From Notospermus geniculatus (lineage: Eukaryota > Nemertea > Pilidiophora > Heteronemertea > Lineidae): a stretch of DNA of 64,000 nt. Below the pieces are notes generated by a model, which saw only the letters and a program-made list of their open reading frames with translations, searched no databases and was not told the DNA's origin. Positions 21,268 through 32,465 of this stretch are shown in pieces. Numbering within the stretch: position 1 is the first letter of the stretch; each line of letters opens with the position of its first letter. The position numbers and the translations under genes were made by a program. Where the stretch lies: the NCBI GenBank assembly GCA_002633025.1, contig NMRB01000279.1, positions 367,270-431,269 on the forward strand, in the 5' to 3' direction.

Positions 21268-21767
21268 CATTGTGAATAATATAATATTGGTAAGAAACTG
21301 CTGAGAATCCTTCAAGCAAATAGCTTATGACTTCTGTGCTAGATCTGACGGTAAGTTTAAGTATGTCTGATCATCAGACTCATGTCGTTTACAACACATT
21401 CATTTCATTGCCATTCTATCTCTGTATCTCTGAATCCCGAGGGAAATTCAAATTCTATTGATAAGTCAGAAGTCGAGGGTATCAGTAAAATATCGTCACA
21501 AAGGTCATAAAGGAACTGATTTCATTGTGTTCTAGGATTCACACATTGTAAAAGTAACCCTTTTATATGACACATGATAAAGATCGTCCCTTGGTGAAAT
21601 CACTGGCTGATAAAACCCTATTTGAATTCAGTCCTGGTGTGCATTTCAACTGTCAACCACCTCCGACATCATCGTCTGTCTCCAGGAGGAAGAGAAAGGA
21701 AAGGTGTGAAATTTGACAACGACATTCCACACCACATTAAATCCCTCCCTCAGCCGCCCTTATACAA

Positions 21768-22012
21768 CGTTTATACACAACGCGACCGCTACCGCGACCA
21801 AAATTTTGGTCGCGCGACATGCCGCAGAGATTGCCTCCAGAGCGAATTTTTTGAAAATGTCGCGCGACACTTTTTTTTGTAGTGTGAACTTCAATGCGTC
21901 CTGGCATATTTCTAGGCGACCACGACGTTTTCGTTTATACACAGCGGCTCTCGCAGTCGGTGTCGCTGTCGCGGTCGCAGTCGGGGGCGCGCTGTGTATA
22001 AACGGACCTTTA
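21768..22012. mobile_element. GC-rich MITE with GTTTATACACA ends
   Basis: CGTTTATACACAACGCGACC on the left and GCGCGCTGTGTATAAACG on the right are inverted. The interior repeats GCGACC/GGTCGC in both orientations. Frames of up to 140 codons on both strands run through it and are by-products of the GC-rich palindromic interior. Confidence 0.7.
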
Positions 22013-22535
22013 CAGTTACACTTTGATTTGCCCTTGTCACTTTTAACCATGTTGGTCATTCTGTCTTTTGCCAGCACCATCTTATAAATACCACACCTCC
22101 GCATATGTACCCCCGACTTCAGTACACTATCTTTTACCAGTAGATAGGTAGGCCTATAGGTGTATTTGCAACCACAGACCAAGTTAAGTCCGTGTACTGT
22201 TTTGTTGTCAGAACATCAGTCATGCATAAAAGAAAATTCTTGCAAAACCTGTTCTACGATTTCTCTCCCAAGGCCTATGAATCAGAGTCTGACAAGGCCT
22301 ATCGCTCATTCGTAATAGGTGCCAAGTCAGACGGCCTAATGGGCAAAAGATATATAACTTTGCTTTGCAGCTCACAGGTTTTTATCCCGAACTACGCACC
22401 GAGCTTTTTATCCGAAGTATCGTAATTGTTGTCTATTTTGGGAAAGTGAAAGAGTTGGTGGAAAAAGCTGCATGACCTTGCCAGCTAGGTTGGTACCTTG
22501 CTTGGTGAGGGGCCACGAAGCACGCATGGACTTAA

Positions 22536-22747
22536 AGGGCCAATGTATTCCTTCCCTATCCTGCGCTAAACATACCCACGTTAAGGGAGACCTCGAAACT
22601 ACCACTATCAACCTCGCCCCACGTAGAGTAACTCTCGTTCCTATGTATCCATTGTATTGTAATCATACATTCTCCAACACTGGCACAAAAGGCAAACTAT
22701 TATTGGAGAATGACGCTGGCGACAAAAAGTAACAATATCATACCCCT
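22536..22747 (+). mobile_element. TTAA-flanked MITE-C, copy 2
   Basis: TTAA at 22532-22535 and 22748-22751, with ends AGGGCCAATGTATTCC and AATATCATACCCCT. Aligns with the minus strand of 20699-20949. Two copies in opposite orientation about 1.6 kb apart, each with its own TTAA pair, show independent insertions. Confidence 0.85.
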
Positions 22748-22751
22748 TTAA

Positions 22752-23551
22752 TGAATCCAAAGGAGTTTATGCCCTCTACAAAAGGAGGATTTCAGATGGA
22801 TAATCTGTTGAGAAAAAATATGAAAGATGACATTATTATTTTCGTAATACCCCTAAAATACGAGCATCACTTTAAGAGACGGCGCAAGTCTCATGATATT
22901 GTCAACAGCACACAAAAGCTCACAGCTGTGTACTGAGAATGACACTGTCTTCAATCACAGATACCTCACTTTTATACATCACCTAAGGGACCGCATCGAC
23001 GGCCTAAATACAATAAAGGCTATCCCATAGATGCAAATAACTCCTCAGATCTTCGTATTTACGCAGAATGTGCTTTTCTTTGATTTGTACAGAAAGCTGG
23101 AGGCAGATCAACAATTATTACAGCAGCTTTGGTCACGATGACCATCGCTCTGAGTAACGCGATAACTAACGTCTTTTCTCCTCAATGATGTGACCGGCTG
23201 AACCCACGCAAAATATGATTCATTGAATAAGACAGGAACGCATCTGATTACATAAAGAGAAGGAGCCGGCACTAAGGAACAGAAGGAACACTTAAGAAGA
23301 CAGAAGTTCTGAAAGATTTTCTGCTGCCACCAGGTCCGATGTCAGAAGCCTGTAACATTATCTGACACTGGATGAGGAAAAAGCCATGGGCTATAGACAA
23401 GATAAATAGATGACACTGGCACAGAGTACAATCAAAACTTGCAACATTACAATCCCTTCCATTCAACCTCATCTCCTTTTATGAACAAGTGGGCGCCGGA
23501 TATATTCTTCACTGCAATTCTTTCTCAGCTTATTCCAGGGTTCTTGTTGGT
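22752..23551. other. No gene seen
   Basis: Unique sequence with short frames only. No RNA gene or repeat structure visible. Confidence 0.45.
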
Positions 23552-23888
23552 GCATCCTCCGACAGCAGAGGTTTGGTCTTGCTCCTCTTCATCCACTCGC
23601 ATACAAGTCAGTGAGTGGATGAAAAGGAGCGAGGTAAAAACCCCTGCTGTGGGAGGATGTGTTGGTGTATCCTCCAACAGCAGAGCTTTGGTCTCGCTCC
23701 TCTTCCTCCCCTCACATACAAGTCAGTGAGTGGATGAAAAGGAGCAAGATAAAAACCCCTGCTGTGGGAGGATGTGTTGGGGCATCCTCCGACATCAGGG
23801 TTTTTACTTTGCTCCTCTTCATCCACTCGCACTTTGCCTGCCACCGTATGAAGACGGGCGAGACCAAAGCCCAGCTATGGGAGGATTC
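23552..23888. repeat. Tandem array of three 115-bp hairpin units
   Basis: Units start at 23552, 23667 and 23782, exactly 115 bp apart. Each left half (CATCCTCCRACAGCAGRG...CTCCTCTTCATCCACTC) is complementary to its right half (GAGTGGATGAAAAGGAGC...CCCCTGCTGTGGGAGGATG). Units 1 and 2 are close; unit 3 is more diverged in its right half. Single relatives occur at 20047 and 36811. Confidence 0.9.
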
Positions 23889-24898
23889 GTTGGCGTGTCT
23901 TTTTGGTTTGAAGAGGACCTCCATTTTTTTTCCTAAAGGCCTTGGATGACAAAGGTCGAAATCTGTCCCCACAACAGACTGTTCATTGTACTTCGCAGCA
24001 ACACTCCACAAAAGTCGACATTTTCTGACATTTAGTAAGATCGAGGTATCACCACATGGACTGTTGTAGGGATCATGTCATTCAGCAGTGCATGAAGGCC
24101 TTTCAACAGAACTCCTACTAAAGGCCTTCATATACATGTAGGCCTACTGGACTGGACTGCAAGTACTTACGCAGAAACGTCAGCTTTCTGCATCAGCACT
24201 TGCATGGCCCAGTGCATTAGGTGGCGCCATCTATAATTCCGTCATGAAATGAAGAAGAGGTTCCGCAGCTATTTTTGGAATATATTTCACGACTGCAATG
24301 CCACAGCAGTACCTTTCCCCGAGGAAGCGGAAATATCGTTCGGAAATTTGCATTTACTGGGCATGCTCAGAGTCCCCAAGAAGCGTCAGAAACTTCCTCA
24401 GGGAAGCTTTCCGAGCACGCTAATTGCTACGGTGACCTGAGTTAGCCACTGCCAAATGACCAACAGACACTGTGTCATGACCTGATATACCTTCCTGCAG
24501 AGGAAGCAATTGTCCTCGTAACAAGACACTAGTGCTGGCATGCCTAATTGACAAGAAGAAAGGTGATATTCTCTTAATTAAGGCAGCAACGAGGTAATTG
24601 ACCAGGTCAATAGCAGCTCACATCGCTACAAAGGTAACATCCTATCAATTGTTCCCTTATTCAGTGTTTTTTTATTGGTAGTAGCTGATGCAATGGTCCA
24701 GGCTGGGTCGGATGACAGCGACTTTTCGCTACGGCCAGGTAAGCCAACAACGATGTTCATCAAGGATTCCCTCCATTGTTAAACCCTTCTGGAAAAACAT
24801 GTGAATCATCGCTACACACTTTACTGTCGGCCCAAACGGGCCGTTGCAGCAACTCACTACTGTCGGAGCTATCCAGTTTACTTCAATCGCCAAATCGA
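23889..24898. other. No gene seen
   Basis: Unique sequence. A short palindrome, GAAGGCCTTT...AAAGGCCTTC, lies at 24091-24131. No supported coding region. Confidence 0.4.
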
Positions 24899-25103
24899 CA
24901 GCCACTTCCGTTTTCAACCTCACTACCAGGAGTACTGGCAAAAATTTCCTGGATTGAGGTTGAAATTGCGCGCATTGGTTCCCAATGCCACCACCAGGGG
25001 ATGGATCCCTGGCGGTGGTATCGGGAACCAACATGTATTTCAACCTCAATCTACAAAATATTTGCCTTAGTCCTGATAGTGAGGTTGAAAACGGGAGTGG
25101 CCG
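24899..25103. mobile_element. Foldback element, ~95-bp arms
   Basis: GCCACTTCCGTTTTCAACCT...GGATTGAGGTTGAAATTG...TTGGTTCCC pairs with GGGAACCAA...TTTCAACCTCAATC...GAGGTTGAAAACGGGAGTGG. The centre (ACCACCAGGGGATGGATCCC...) is itself palindromic. The 144- and 106-codon frames across it come from the palindrome. Confidence 0.8.
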
Positions 25104-26379
25104 TTGAAAATTCTACCAGGGGCGCTGCGACTGGTGTATTCAACAGCTTGTCACTCATTGGGTTGCTGGACGAGGCAGAAAGAGTCAGCACCCAGCGGAG
25201 CTCAATCTGAACCAAAAGCCAGAATTGCGCTGATATTGCTTTGAGTAGGTCCCTTATCGGTCTTTTTCTACTTTTATCCCACAATCGCTGCCTTATCGGG
25301 AAAAGAATAACGCCACAAAACTCTCCAAGTTGCTTCTTTATCTCTTTTTGCACTTTTACCAACAGGTGAAGAAAAGACCCCGGAGAATCTTAAACGTGCA
25401 GCAGACTCCACGAATGTCACACAGCTACCGTTTCAATCATCATAGAGGCAATTGCATCTCTCGTAATTCTTCCTAATTCACCGTACATCGCTTCCAATCT
25501 CAGCAGCCATTTAATCACATGACGAGTGAAGTTCATTTGTCTCTTCGTTCGTCATAAAATTGTCGTAACGCTTCCTGACGGGATGGCATCGTGAATGAAA
25601 AGTGGCGCAAATTAAACGTTTGGATGCATAAAGGATGTGACTGAAGAAACCGTATCTGCTGCAGCAGCAGCGTATACGGTGCTATTTTGATTGTGTTTGC
25701 AATAATGTGCAACTCCCCCTTGTTTTTCACGTTATTTACTGCTTGTGACGCGGTTTTTGCAACCAACAGCACTATTTCGGCATTTATTCATTTCTTTTGG
25801 TTCGGTGATGAATCGAACTAACCCACCCTGTAGGACATCTAGATTTTACAACATGATGTTCCATTGGGGGAGCGCAGAGGTGCAGTGGTAGAGTGTCAGA
25901 CTCAGACTTGAAGAAAACCTTGAATCTTGCTAACATAACAGATCCCTTTGGACACCCAAGATTTTTCAACACGTGACATTCCATTGAGTTAAACCTTGAA
26001 AAGATGAAAACCAATCTCAAACTCGGTTTACCTTGGAAACCTCGCTTGAGGCCGCAACAATAATCATGAAAACATAGACCTTTTTGATCCGCAAGTTCTA
26101 AATGACCAGTTGTCTCTTTCAGCCTGGGGCGATACATTTCATCACTGCCCTGATCAGAACACATATGGCTGCTATCAATACCAGCTGTTCCATCCAATGG
26201 ATGTCCCCAGGGGATGCTGATCATGGCTGTTACACCAATTGGTTTCTCCGATGGATTTTGTCGTAAGTGGTGATCATGACATTGAAGAGTTCCCCTCCTG
26301 TACATGTTATGTTAGGAAAATATTCAGCCAAACGGGTTCAGAGTTAAAGGCTTCTTGAAAAGAACAAGATAAAGCTTCT
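25104..26379. other. No supported gene; partial tRNA-like sequence and a duplicated segment
   Basis: The longest N-free frame in the window lies here (25784-26305, minus, 173 codons). I recognise no domain. Part of it spans a two-copy repeat, GAYATTCCATTG- or ATGTTCCATTG-like segments near 25855 and 25976, and a tRNA 5'-half-like stretch (AGGTGCAGTGGTAGAGTGTC, 25880-25899). That suggests an old SINE rather than an exon. Confidence 0.4.
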
Positions 26380-26551
26380 CAGGGGCGGATCGACGATTTT
26401 GGCAAAGAGGGGGCACCCTGTGCTGGAAACATTGAAATCTGCGGTGAATTTCAATGATTTGCTCCAAATTTCCGAATTTCGCAGTCGATTTGACAGATTT
26501 GTAGGCCAAAAGGGGGATGCACCCGGTGCAAGAACTTGGATCTGTGCCTAG
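26380..26551 (+). mobile_element. GGCGGATC-type MITE, short subfamily
   Basis: Starts CAGGGGCGGATCGACGATTT and ends AACTTGGATCTGTGCCTAG. The interior (AGGGGGCACCCTGTGCTGGA, GTAGGCCAAAAGGGG, GCACCCGGTGCA) is shared, on the opposite strand, with 47115-47260. The flanking duplication is not clear here. Confidence 0.75.
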
Positions 26552-27517
26552 TTCGTATAGCACAACTACAGTGGATTTCAATGGCCTTTGTCCAACTGTG
26601 GAACCGAACTCCTCTGTCCATAATAGAGGTGTCCTCCAGGCAGTGGTGTCCATTACCAGAGGTTCCACTGTATTGGAATGAAGTAACGATGATATACGTT
26701 TTTTCGCCTATTTACATTGCCGGTTGTATAACTGATGGTGTAAAAGTCAATGCGAATGATTTGGTAAAGTGTGCCAAATGTGCCAAGAACTAGTGAAGGA
26801 CCCTTCTCAAAATTGGGGCAAATCCACTTGTAAAGTTGAATCCTTGCCAGTATTATTTATAGCATTGGCAGTCCACAATGATTTTTATGGTTCATACGCA
26901 TAAACCTTTATATCAATAGGATATTTGTCAGTAGTTACTCGTCCTTCAATAAGGCCTTTCAGCTCCTGGGGTTAACTCCGACGTTAACTTGTGACAAGTG
27001 GACTGTGACCAAGGATTTAGGCTACAAGATATCATGAGATTCAGTTGTACAGGACTTTGTATACACCGATTTCACATCTTGCACGATCGCAGCACCCGTA
27101 GTAGAATTTTTGAACTACAATCTTTACATATTTTATCAATACAAAACAAGGAGGCATGTAATTAATAACTGCAGTTGCAGTTTTAATTCTGAACACTGCC
27201 AGTAAAGGTTATCGGATCCACGTAGTTCGGTAAAACTTCCCTACGTCATGTTTAGGTGTATTTCTCATGCTTTGCAGTACCGGTATCTTAGGGACCAATA
27301 TCTTCAACAAAGCTGGGATTTATCCTATTATGAGATCCACAAAGGTGTTACTATTTTGATACCGTTGGATTAATGTGCCATAGCCTACACAACATGGGAT
27401 GTGTAATTCCAAGAAATCTGAAGATTTCAGGAATTAGGTTACTTTTTACTGCCGCGCCATTATTGGAACACTTCCTCAATGATATATTACGTGGAATATT
27501 GGAGAGTCAACCTCTCT
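26552..27517. other. No gene seen
   Basis: Unique AT-rich sequence. No domain, RNA gene or repeat recognised. Confidence 0.45.
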
Positions 27518-27588
27518 GCAGGTTGACAACAGTAGTGAACAGCAGTGGTAATAGTTGAGTAAACTGATGACCAATGATGATAACCTGC
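27518..27588 (+). repeat. Micro-repeat with GCAGGT/ACCTGC ends (copy 2)
   Basis: Same ends and same core (GTTGAGTAAACTGATGACCA) as 8459-8526, with a 3-bp length difference near the left end. The sequences outside the two copies do not match. Confidence 0.6.
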
Positions 27589-28269
27589 GACAAGCGCTGC
27601 TTTTGCTGGAGCGGGTCACAAATAAGTTGCAAAGACAAGTCAGTAAAGGGTTCTCGAATAACACATGCTTGACCCCCAATAAGTGTCTCTCGGGGGTTAA
27701 TGAGATCAGTAATTCAATAATATTGTCATCTCTGGTTAATCAATTATCAAGACCGAACGGACGATGATTGCGGGCTTCAGATCTGGGAACCAATCGATAA
27801 CCACGATAGCCACTGATTGGCTTCAGGCAAGGGCACACACCCCCTCCTAGGAGTTGCGTCTTTGTCAATAATGCATTTCCCTTGACATGTGGTTGTGAGG
27901 GAGGGAGGGAGGGAGGGAGTCGATATAAAAGGCTGAATAGTTTCCAACTTGCTGAATGCCACCTAAGGTATCTGAATTTGCAATTGACGAATTTCAAAAA
28001 CGTCAGAAGAGGCAAACGTTGTTTGTGCATAGAGGTTAGGCCCTATTTGATTCAGCAACTGAAAGGATTTACACTTTCAGAAGCAGCCAGTGATGTCTAC
28101 GCAAGGAAGAATTTGAAGTTTTGAAACTCTCATGAGGTTAATATTTTCTATGCAGGGAGTTATTTGACTTGGGAACTGAGAGGTTTGCTTAGTTGTCAGT
28201 TTAGAAATCCAATGCCATCTGACATGACCAATCAAGACGACGGACCACTTTCTGCAAGTTTGAAGTTTA

Positions 28270-28742
28270 GGCCACTGAAACTAGATGATAAGGTTCTCGT
28301 CACCGCCCGCATGCGATTTTGGCCCCGCATCAAAAAAGTTCGTCGTTCATCTTTTATAAAAAATCCGCGCCAAAAATCCGCATCTCCTTGCCGACGATCT
28401 TTACATCGACTCTCCAGCGCCGCCCGCGGCGTCTGGGTGAGTGAAAAGCCGTCTGCCATGTCTGCCGTGATCGGGCTTGCTCGGGGAATCCCGCCTACCT
28501 CACTTCCAGGTGTTGTTTGCCAGATCCTCGGCATGCATTCAATGTACATGATATGGTACTGTGGTATCCGGATGGTTGATATCGATTTTCTGACGATGTG
28601 TCAGAGGGGCGGAAGCCTCATTCTGAACACTGTTGTCTGATTCTCACGGCACGTGGTGGATGAAAGATGAAAGTTGACGAAATTCCCTCACTGATTTTTG
28701 GAAATTGGTTGACGAGAACCTTATCATCTAGTTTCAGTGGCC
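28270..28742. mobile_element. TTA-flanked MITE with ~34-bp TIRs (Harbinger-like)
   Basis: The left end GGCCACTGAAACTAGATGAT...AAGGTTCTCGTCA is the exact complement, over about 34 bp, of the right end TGACGAGAACCTTATCATCT...AGTTTCAGTGGCC. TTA flanks both sides (28267-28269 and 28743-28745). TTA duplication is typical of PIF/Harbinger. A 158-codon frame (28164-28640) enters from outside the left end and stops inside, so it is not a transposase. Confidence 0.9.
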
Positions 28743-28745
28743 TTA

Positions 28746-29502
28746 TGATAGGATTCTATTTACCTTACAAATCTTTAGATAAATCCCAAATAGACAAATT
28801 TGAACTCGATCAGCACATATTTGGCCTTTCTAGCACAACGAGCTTCTTTTTGGAAACATGACGTGCACTGTTTTTGTCATCATGGCTGTGTCGCATTGCA
28901 CATCTTTGCATCATTATGTTGACCTGAACACACTGAGAACGAAAAGATGAGGCTGATTGTGTGGAAACCCGGATGTGCACAGGACAGTGAACTTGGAATT
29001 TTTGTATCACAATGAATAACAAAAGAACCGGAAATCTCAACTAGAGGATAAACTACAGACAGGTTGATGACAACCAATGAACCACTAGTTAACTAGCGAT
29101 CACACACCCAAAGCATCATGCTAATCGATCAGACACGATCAATCAACAGCGATGCAAAAATCTATAGGCAATACGTAAAAAATATCAAACGGTTTATTCA
29201 GTTCTGTCAGAAACGCGAGCAAAACGTATAATCATCAAACATATTCGCGAAGGGAATTAAAAAAATTTCCGAACCAATCAATGCATCTCTACCCACGAGT
29301 CGATTTCAAACACCTCAACATCTTTGTATTCCTGGAATTTAATTCATGCATTATGCATGCTTTCTCCCCTTATGTTGTCCTACATCATATCACATTGTGT
29401 TTTCATCTTTTGTCAGAATCTAAAGGATACAGGTGTTTGTTTTCATTGTTATAGAAAGCACATCCGCACCTAAATTTGGAATTCACGAGAATATCAAACA
29501 AG
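28746..29502. other. No gene seen
   Basis: Unique AT-rich sequence with no supported feature. Confidence 0.45.
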
Positions 29503-29926
29503 GAAAGTTAAAAAGATCGAGGAATAATGGTAGAGGTGTCATTTGACTTGACACTTTACCCCGGCCTGTCCTGAAACGTTCAGTACTTTGAGAAGCTGCT
29601 CCTTTAGCACCCAACCCTGATTGGTATACAGTATATTGCACAATTGACCTACCTTTATCCATATACCTTCTGCGTACGTCACATGGAAGGTACACTTCAG
29701 TTCATTGCGTATGGTACGGGTGCGTCACACGTCTCTTCTGCGTGACGTCCACACACCACAAGCGAATGACGTTACATCTTCACTGCGTGCTTTCCATGGC
29801 GGCGTGCAACGTCCGTGGAAGATATGAGGATGGTGCGCCCATGATGCTGTATGTGGTACGCGGATTGTGCGTGGTGCGGAAGGGAGGTCATATATATTGT
29901 GCAACGTATACTGTACCCATTTGTTT
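29503..29926 (-). mobile_element. SINE-II fragment split by MITE-B
   Basis: GTAGAGGTGTCATTTGACTT...CCTGTCCTGAAACGTTCAG and GCTGCTCCTTTAGC match the minus strand of SINE-II up to TTGG. After the MITE, TACCCATTTGT continues the family sequence (GGTACCCATTTAT in the complete copy). The SINE-II ends there and a SINE-I tail begins. Confidence 0.75.
29629..29913. mobile_element. MITE-B, TA-flanked (copy in SINE-II)
   Basis: Ends CAGTATATTGCACAATTGAC and TTGTGCAACGTATACTG. TA at 29627-29628 and 29914-29915. The host would read GGTACCC; an extra TA on the left side is best seen as slippage. The interior keeps GTGAAGATGTAACGTC-type sequence in common with 19703-19961, on the opposite strand. Confidence 0.85.
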
Positions 29927-30118
29927 CCATCAGGGCTGAAGCCAAAGCATTATCGGCCCCAGTAAGTGTGGAAGAGACGCCATATCTAAAGCTACTCATG
30001 TTCCTCGCTTGGATGGGGTCTTTAACTTGCCCTTGCAAACTAAGGCACAAGGTACAAGACTCGAACCCTGTACCTGCTTGCTGAGCGGGACGTGATAACC
30101 ACTAGACTACCCAGGCTC
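29916..30118 (-). mobile_element. SINE-I copy, shortened between body and head
   Basis: CATCAGGGCTGAAGCCAAAG, GGCCCCAGTAAGTGTGGAAG, GTTCCTCGCTTGGATGGGGT and AGGCACAAGGTACAAGACTC are followed directly by GAACCCTGTACCTGCTTGCT...TGATAACCACTAGACTACCC. The CCATGCGATGGACTGAAGAG segment before the head is deleted. Confidence 0.85.
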
Positions 30119-30119
30119 C

Positions 30120-30948
30120 AAGATTTGTGCCGACTGCAAGACCACGTGACCAAATCACCGACGAAGAAATACGAACAGAGCATAAGGAAAGATCAATAAT
30201 CAGAGAAAGGATTCAATAACTCACTTGGTTGGAATGCACCCGGTTGAAATACTAGTAATTACCTGGGCAAGTTTCTTCCATTCCAATGTCCATCTCTCCA
30301 GGCAAGAGCGATATACCTGATAAAAGTTTATTCACCAATAGGAGGCACTGAAATATTGAAACGGATTTAGCTCCCGGCTGCCATGCTGCGTTGACACCAG
30401 TTCAAACAGTTGTAATTACTCGTACTATTGGTATACATAGTTTCTTTCATTAAGCGTACTAGCGGGATACGCGAGATTTCTAAATGAGGCGTGCTGCGGT
30501 GTGGACTGATGAAAGGATGAAACCGATTAATCAAAATTTCATTTTTATTCGCCGATGGCAATGAATAGGCTGCATTGGCTAAAAGTTGCTGGAGTCATGC
30601 TTCTTGACTAGAAATGCATGAAATGGTCATCATAATACAATCCTCAGCTGTAGAGGTCTTGTCATTCAGAAATGGGGAACCTGCAGAACTACCGCTACTG
30701 GGAGGCGGTATGAGTGGTGGTGCCTTTTTTGGACGTCTCGTCCCTGTTGCACTGCACCAAGCATGTCTAGACGCAAACTCATTGCATTGATTTGCTCTGT
30801 TTTTGACATCTTCGCTACAGTTGCTCACAGCGCCGACCTGTTGACCTGTCGGGATAAAAAGTTATGTGCATGGGTTCCCCTATTGTCTACTGCGGCAATC
30901 TCAGAGCAAGATGAAAATATTCTGTTTGCAGAACACAGTGGCAAAGTG
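30120..30948. other. No gene seen
   Basis: Unique sequence. No domain or repeat recognised. Confidence 0.45.
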
Positions 30949-31380
30949 TTGAGCATCCAACTCAACACCAAAAGGTCACGGGTTCAATTCCTCACAGAAT
31001 CACCACTTTGTGCAGGGGCGGATCCAGGATTTTGGAATACGGGGGGCCGGTCACCTTCAGCCACAAGCTGACGACAGAGTCGCAAGGCGCGAAGCCACGA
31101 CGGAGGGTCTGGGGGCCTCCCCCAGAAAATTTTGAATTCTAGATGCGCGTACATATGATTTCCAAGCATCTGGGGGCATGATTTCCTTATCTATTTGCTC
31201 ATTTTTTGGAGTTATTGACCCATTTTTTGTTGGTCTTCCAAAAATACGGGGGGCCGTGGCCCCCTCGGCCCCCCTCTGGATCCGCGCCTGTTGTGTTCTC
31301 AACTGGTCTGAAAGGACTAGGTGAGTGCTGAATGAGCTGCTCCTTGTGTTCTGCAGAAAGGGTCACGGAGAGACTAGGAT
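30949..31380 (+). mobile_element. SINE-II-like copy split by a GGCGGATCC-type MITE
   Basis: A tRNA-like head segment with B-box GGGTTCAATTCC (30981-30992) precedes the 31013-31290 insertion. Afterwards GTGAGTGCTGAATGAGCTGC and GCAGAAAGGGTCACGG resemble the SINE-II core (GCGCTGAATGAGCAGC). The head differs from the reference copy, so this may be a subfamily. Confidence 0.6.
31013..31290 (+). mobile_element. GGCGGATCC-type MITE, complete, 5-bp TSD
   Basis: Ends CAGGGGCGGATCCAGGATTT and CTCTGGATCCGCGCCTG, flanked by exact TTGTG at 31008-31012 and 31291-31295. The interior has GGGTCTGGGGGCCTCCCCCA and GAAAATTTTGAATTCTAGAT. This is the reference for the broken copy at 10196-11323 and a relative of 54941-55392. 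No class is assigned on a 5-bp duplication alone. Confidence 0.9.
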
Positions 31381-31387
31381 AACGGTA

Positions 31388-31520
31388 AATTTGTATTTGA
31401 TTTTTCCGTCAGGGCTGAAGCCATAGCATTATTGGCCCTGTTAAGTAGGGAAGAGGCCATCACAAGTTACTCATGTTCCACACTTGGATGGGGTCTTACT
31501 GTCCCATGCGACCTAACAAC
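31388..31520 (-). mobile_element. SINE-I fragment
   Basis: TTTGTATTTGATTTTTCCGT, AGCCATAGCATTATTGGCCC and CACACTTGGATGGGGTC are followed by CTGTCCCATGCGAC. About 40 bp between TGGGGTCTT and CTGTCCC, and the entire tRNA-like head, are missing. Confidence 0.8.
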
Positions 31521-32465
31521 ATGAACTGCTTTGTGACTGCTTTGTAAAGTGAGGTAGAAAAGCTTCGTTTTAGCCTCAAAACTGCCGAGTGGCACTGTGT
31601 CGTCTACATCTCTGAGTCACATACCGGTCCTGCAAGACTTTTTTTAAGTGACGCAAAACAGACAACCCATCTGTTACAAGCACAAGCAGAATCATCCTAA
31701 AAGTAGATCTATCAAAGCCAGCCTCCCCGGCTGCCGAAAAAATCACCCATCCTTTCAACCCCACAATAACAGTTCCTATCCAACAACTGCAAATACTTTC
31801 ATCGCCAGAGGGTGGACACCATTAATTACAGACAACGATCGTTAATAGTGATTTCTTGACAATAGACACACCGGAGTTCATATTGTTGAGTGTGCGCTAC
31901 ATTAACGGATCTATACGGGAGCGATGATGGCGCTGAACCTGTTGTCAGATACCGATAGACTCATGTCGAGCTAATGGCAAGAAACCACAACTTAATTCAT
32001 AAGGTCTAATGGGTTATAGGTTAGTTTCTGTTAATACCATGGGATAATGTTTTGTTTTGCAAGGCCGCTGATAGGCAAGAAAGCAATCTTGTCTAAAGAG
32101 CCAATAATGAGCCAAGTTTGGGTTCGCTGCTGTCGACCCGACAAAACAAAAGGAATACCATTGTTTGAAAGACTTTTGTTTCTAAATAACAGTTCACCCT
32201 TTCACACTCCCAGCTTTTCATCTCCCAAAAGGGCTGCAATAAATTGCAAGTTCTTAAAAGATTTTTTGACAGCATTATCATTGAAATGCCGGCCACACTT
32301 TTGGCTATGGTTTTTAAATTTCCTGTCTGCATCGTCAGAGTCCAGAGTTGTTATACCTGCTGAGCACATATAAAGTGACTAAACTGTGTTGCTGTTTTAT
32401 GGAATTTTGGACAGTGAAAACGGCAAAATTCGTAAACCTCAGGAGTTCTGGTGCTTCAAGGGTTC
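31521..32465. other. No gene seen
   Basis: Unique sequence. Opposite-strand frames (32047-32373 and 32093-32332) overlap and have no recognised domain. Confidence 0.45.

Noticed and set aside
21713-22182. 124- and 140-codon mirrored frames
   Set aside because: Both strands are open through a GC-rich palindromic MITE, so neither is evidence of coding.
25784-26305. 173-codon minus-strand frame, the longest one free of Ns
   Set aside because: No recognisable domain. It contains two similar segments and a tRNA-half-like stretch, which points to an old SINE or duplication rather than a coding exon.
28164-28640. 158-codon plus-strand frame
   Set aside because: It crosses the left end of a TTA-flanked MITE; the codons come from unrelated flanking and MITE sequence.
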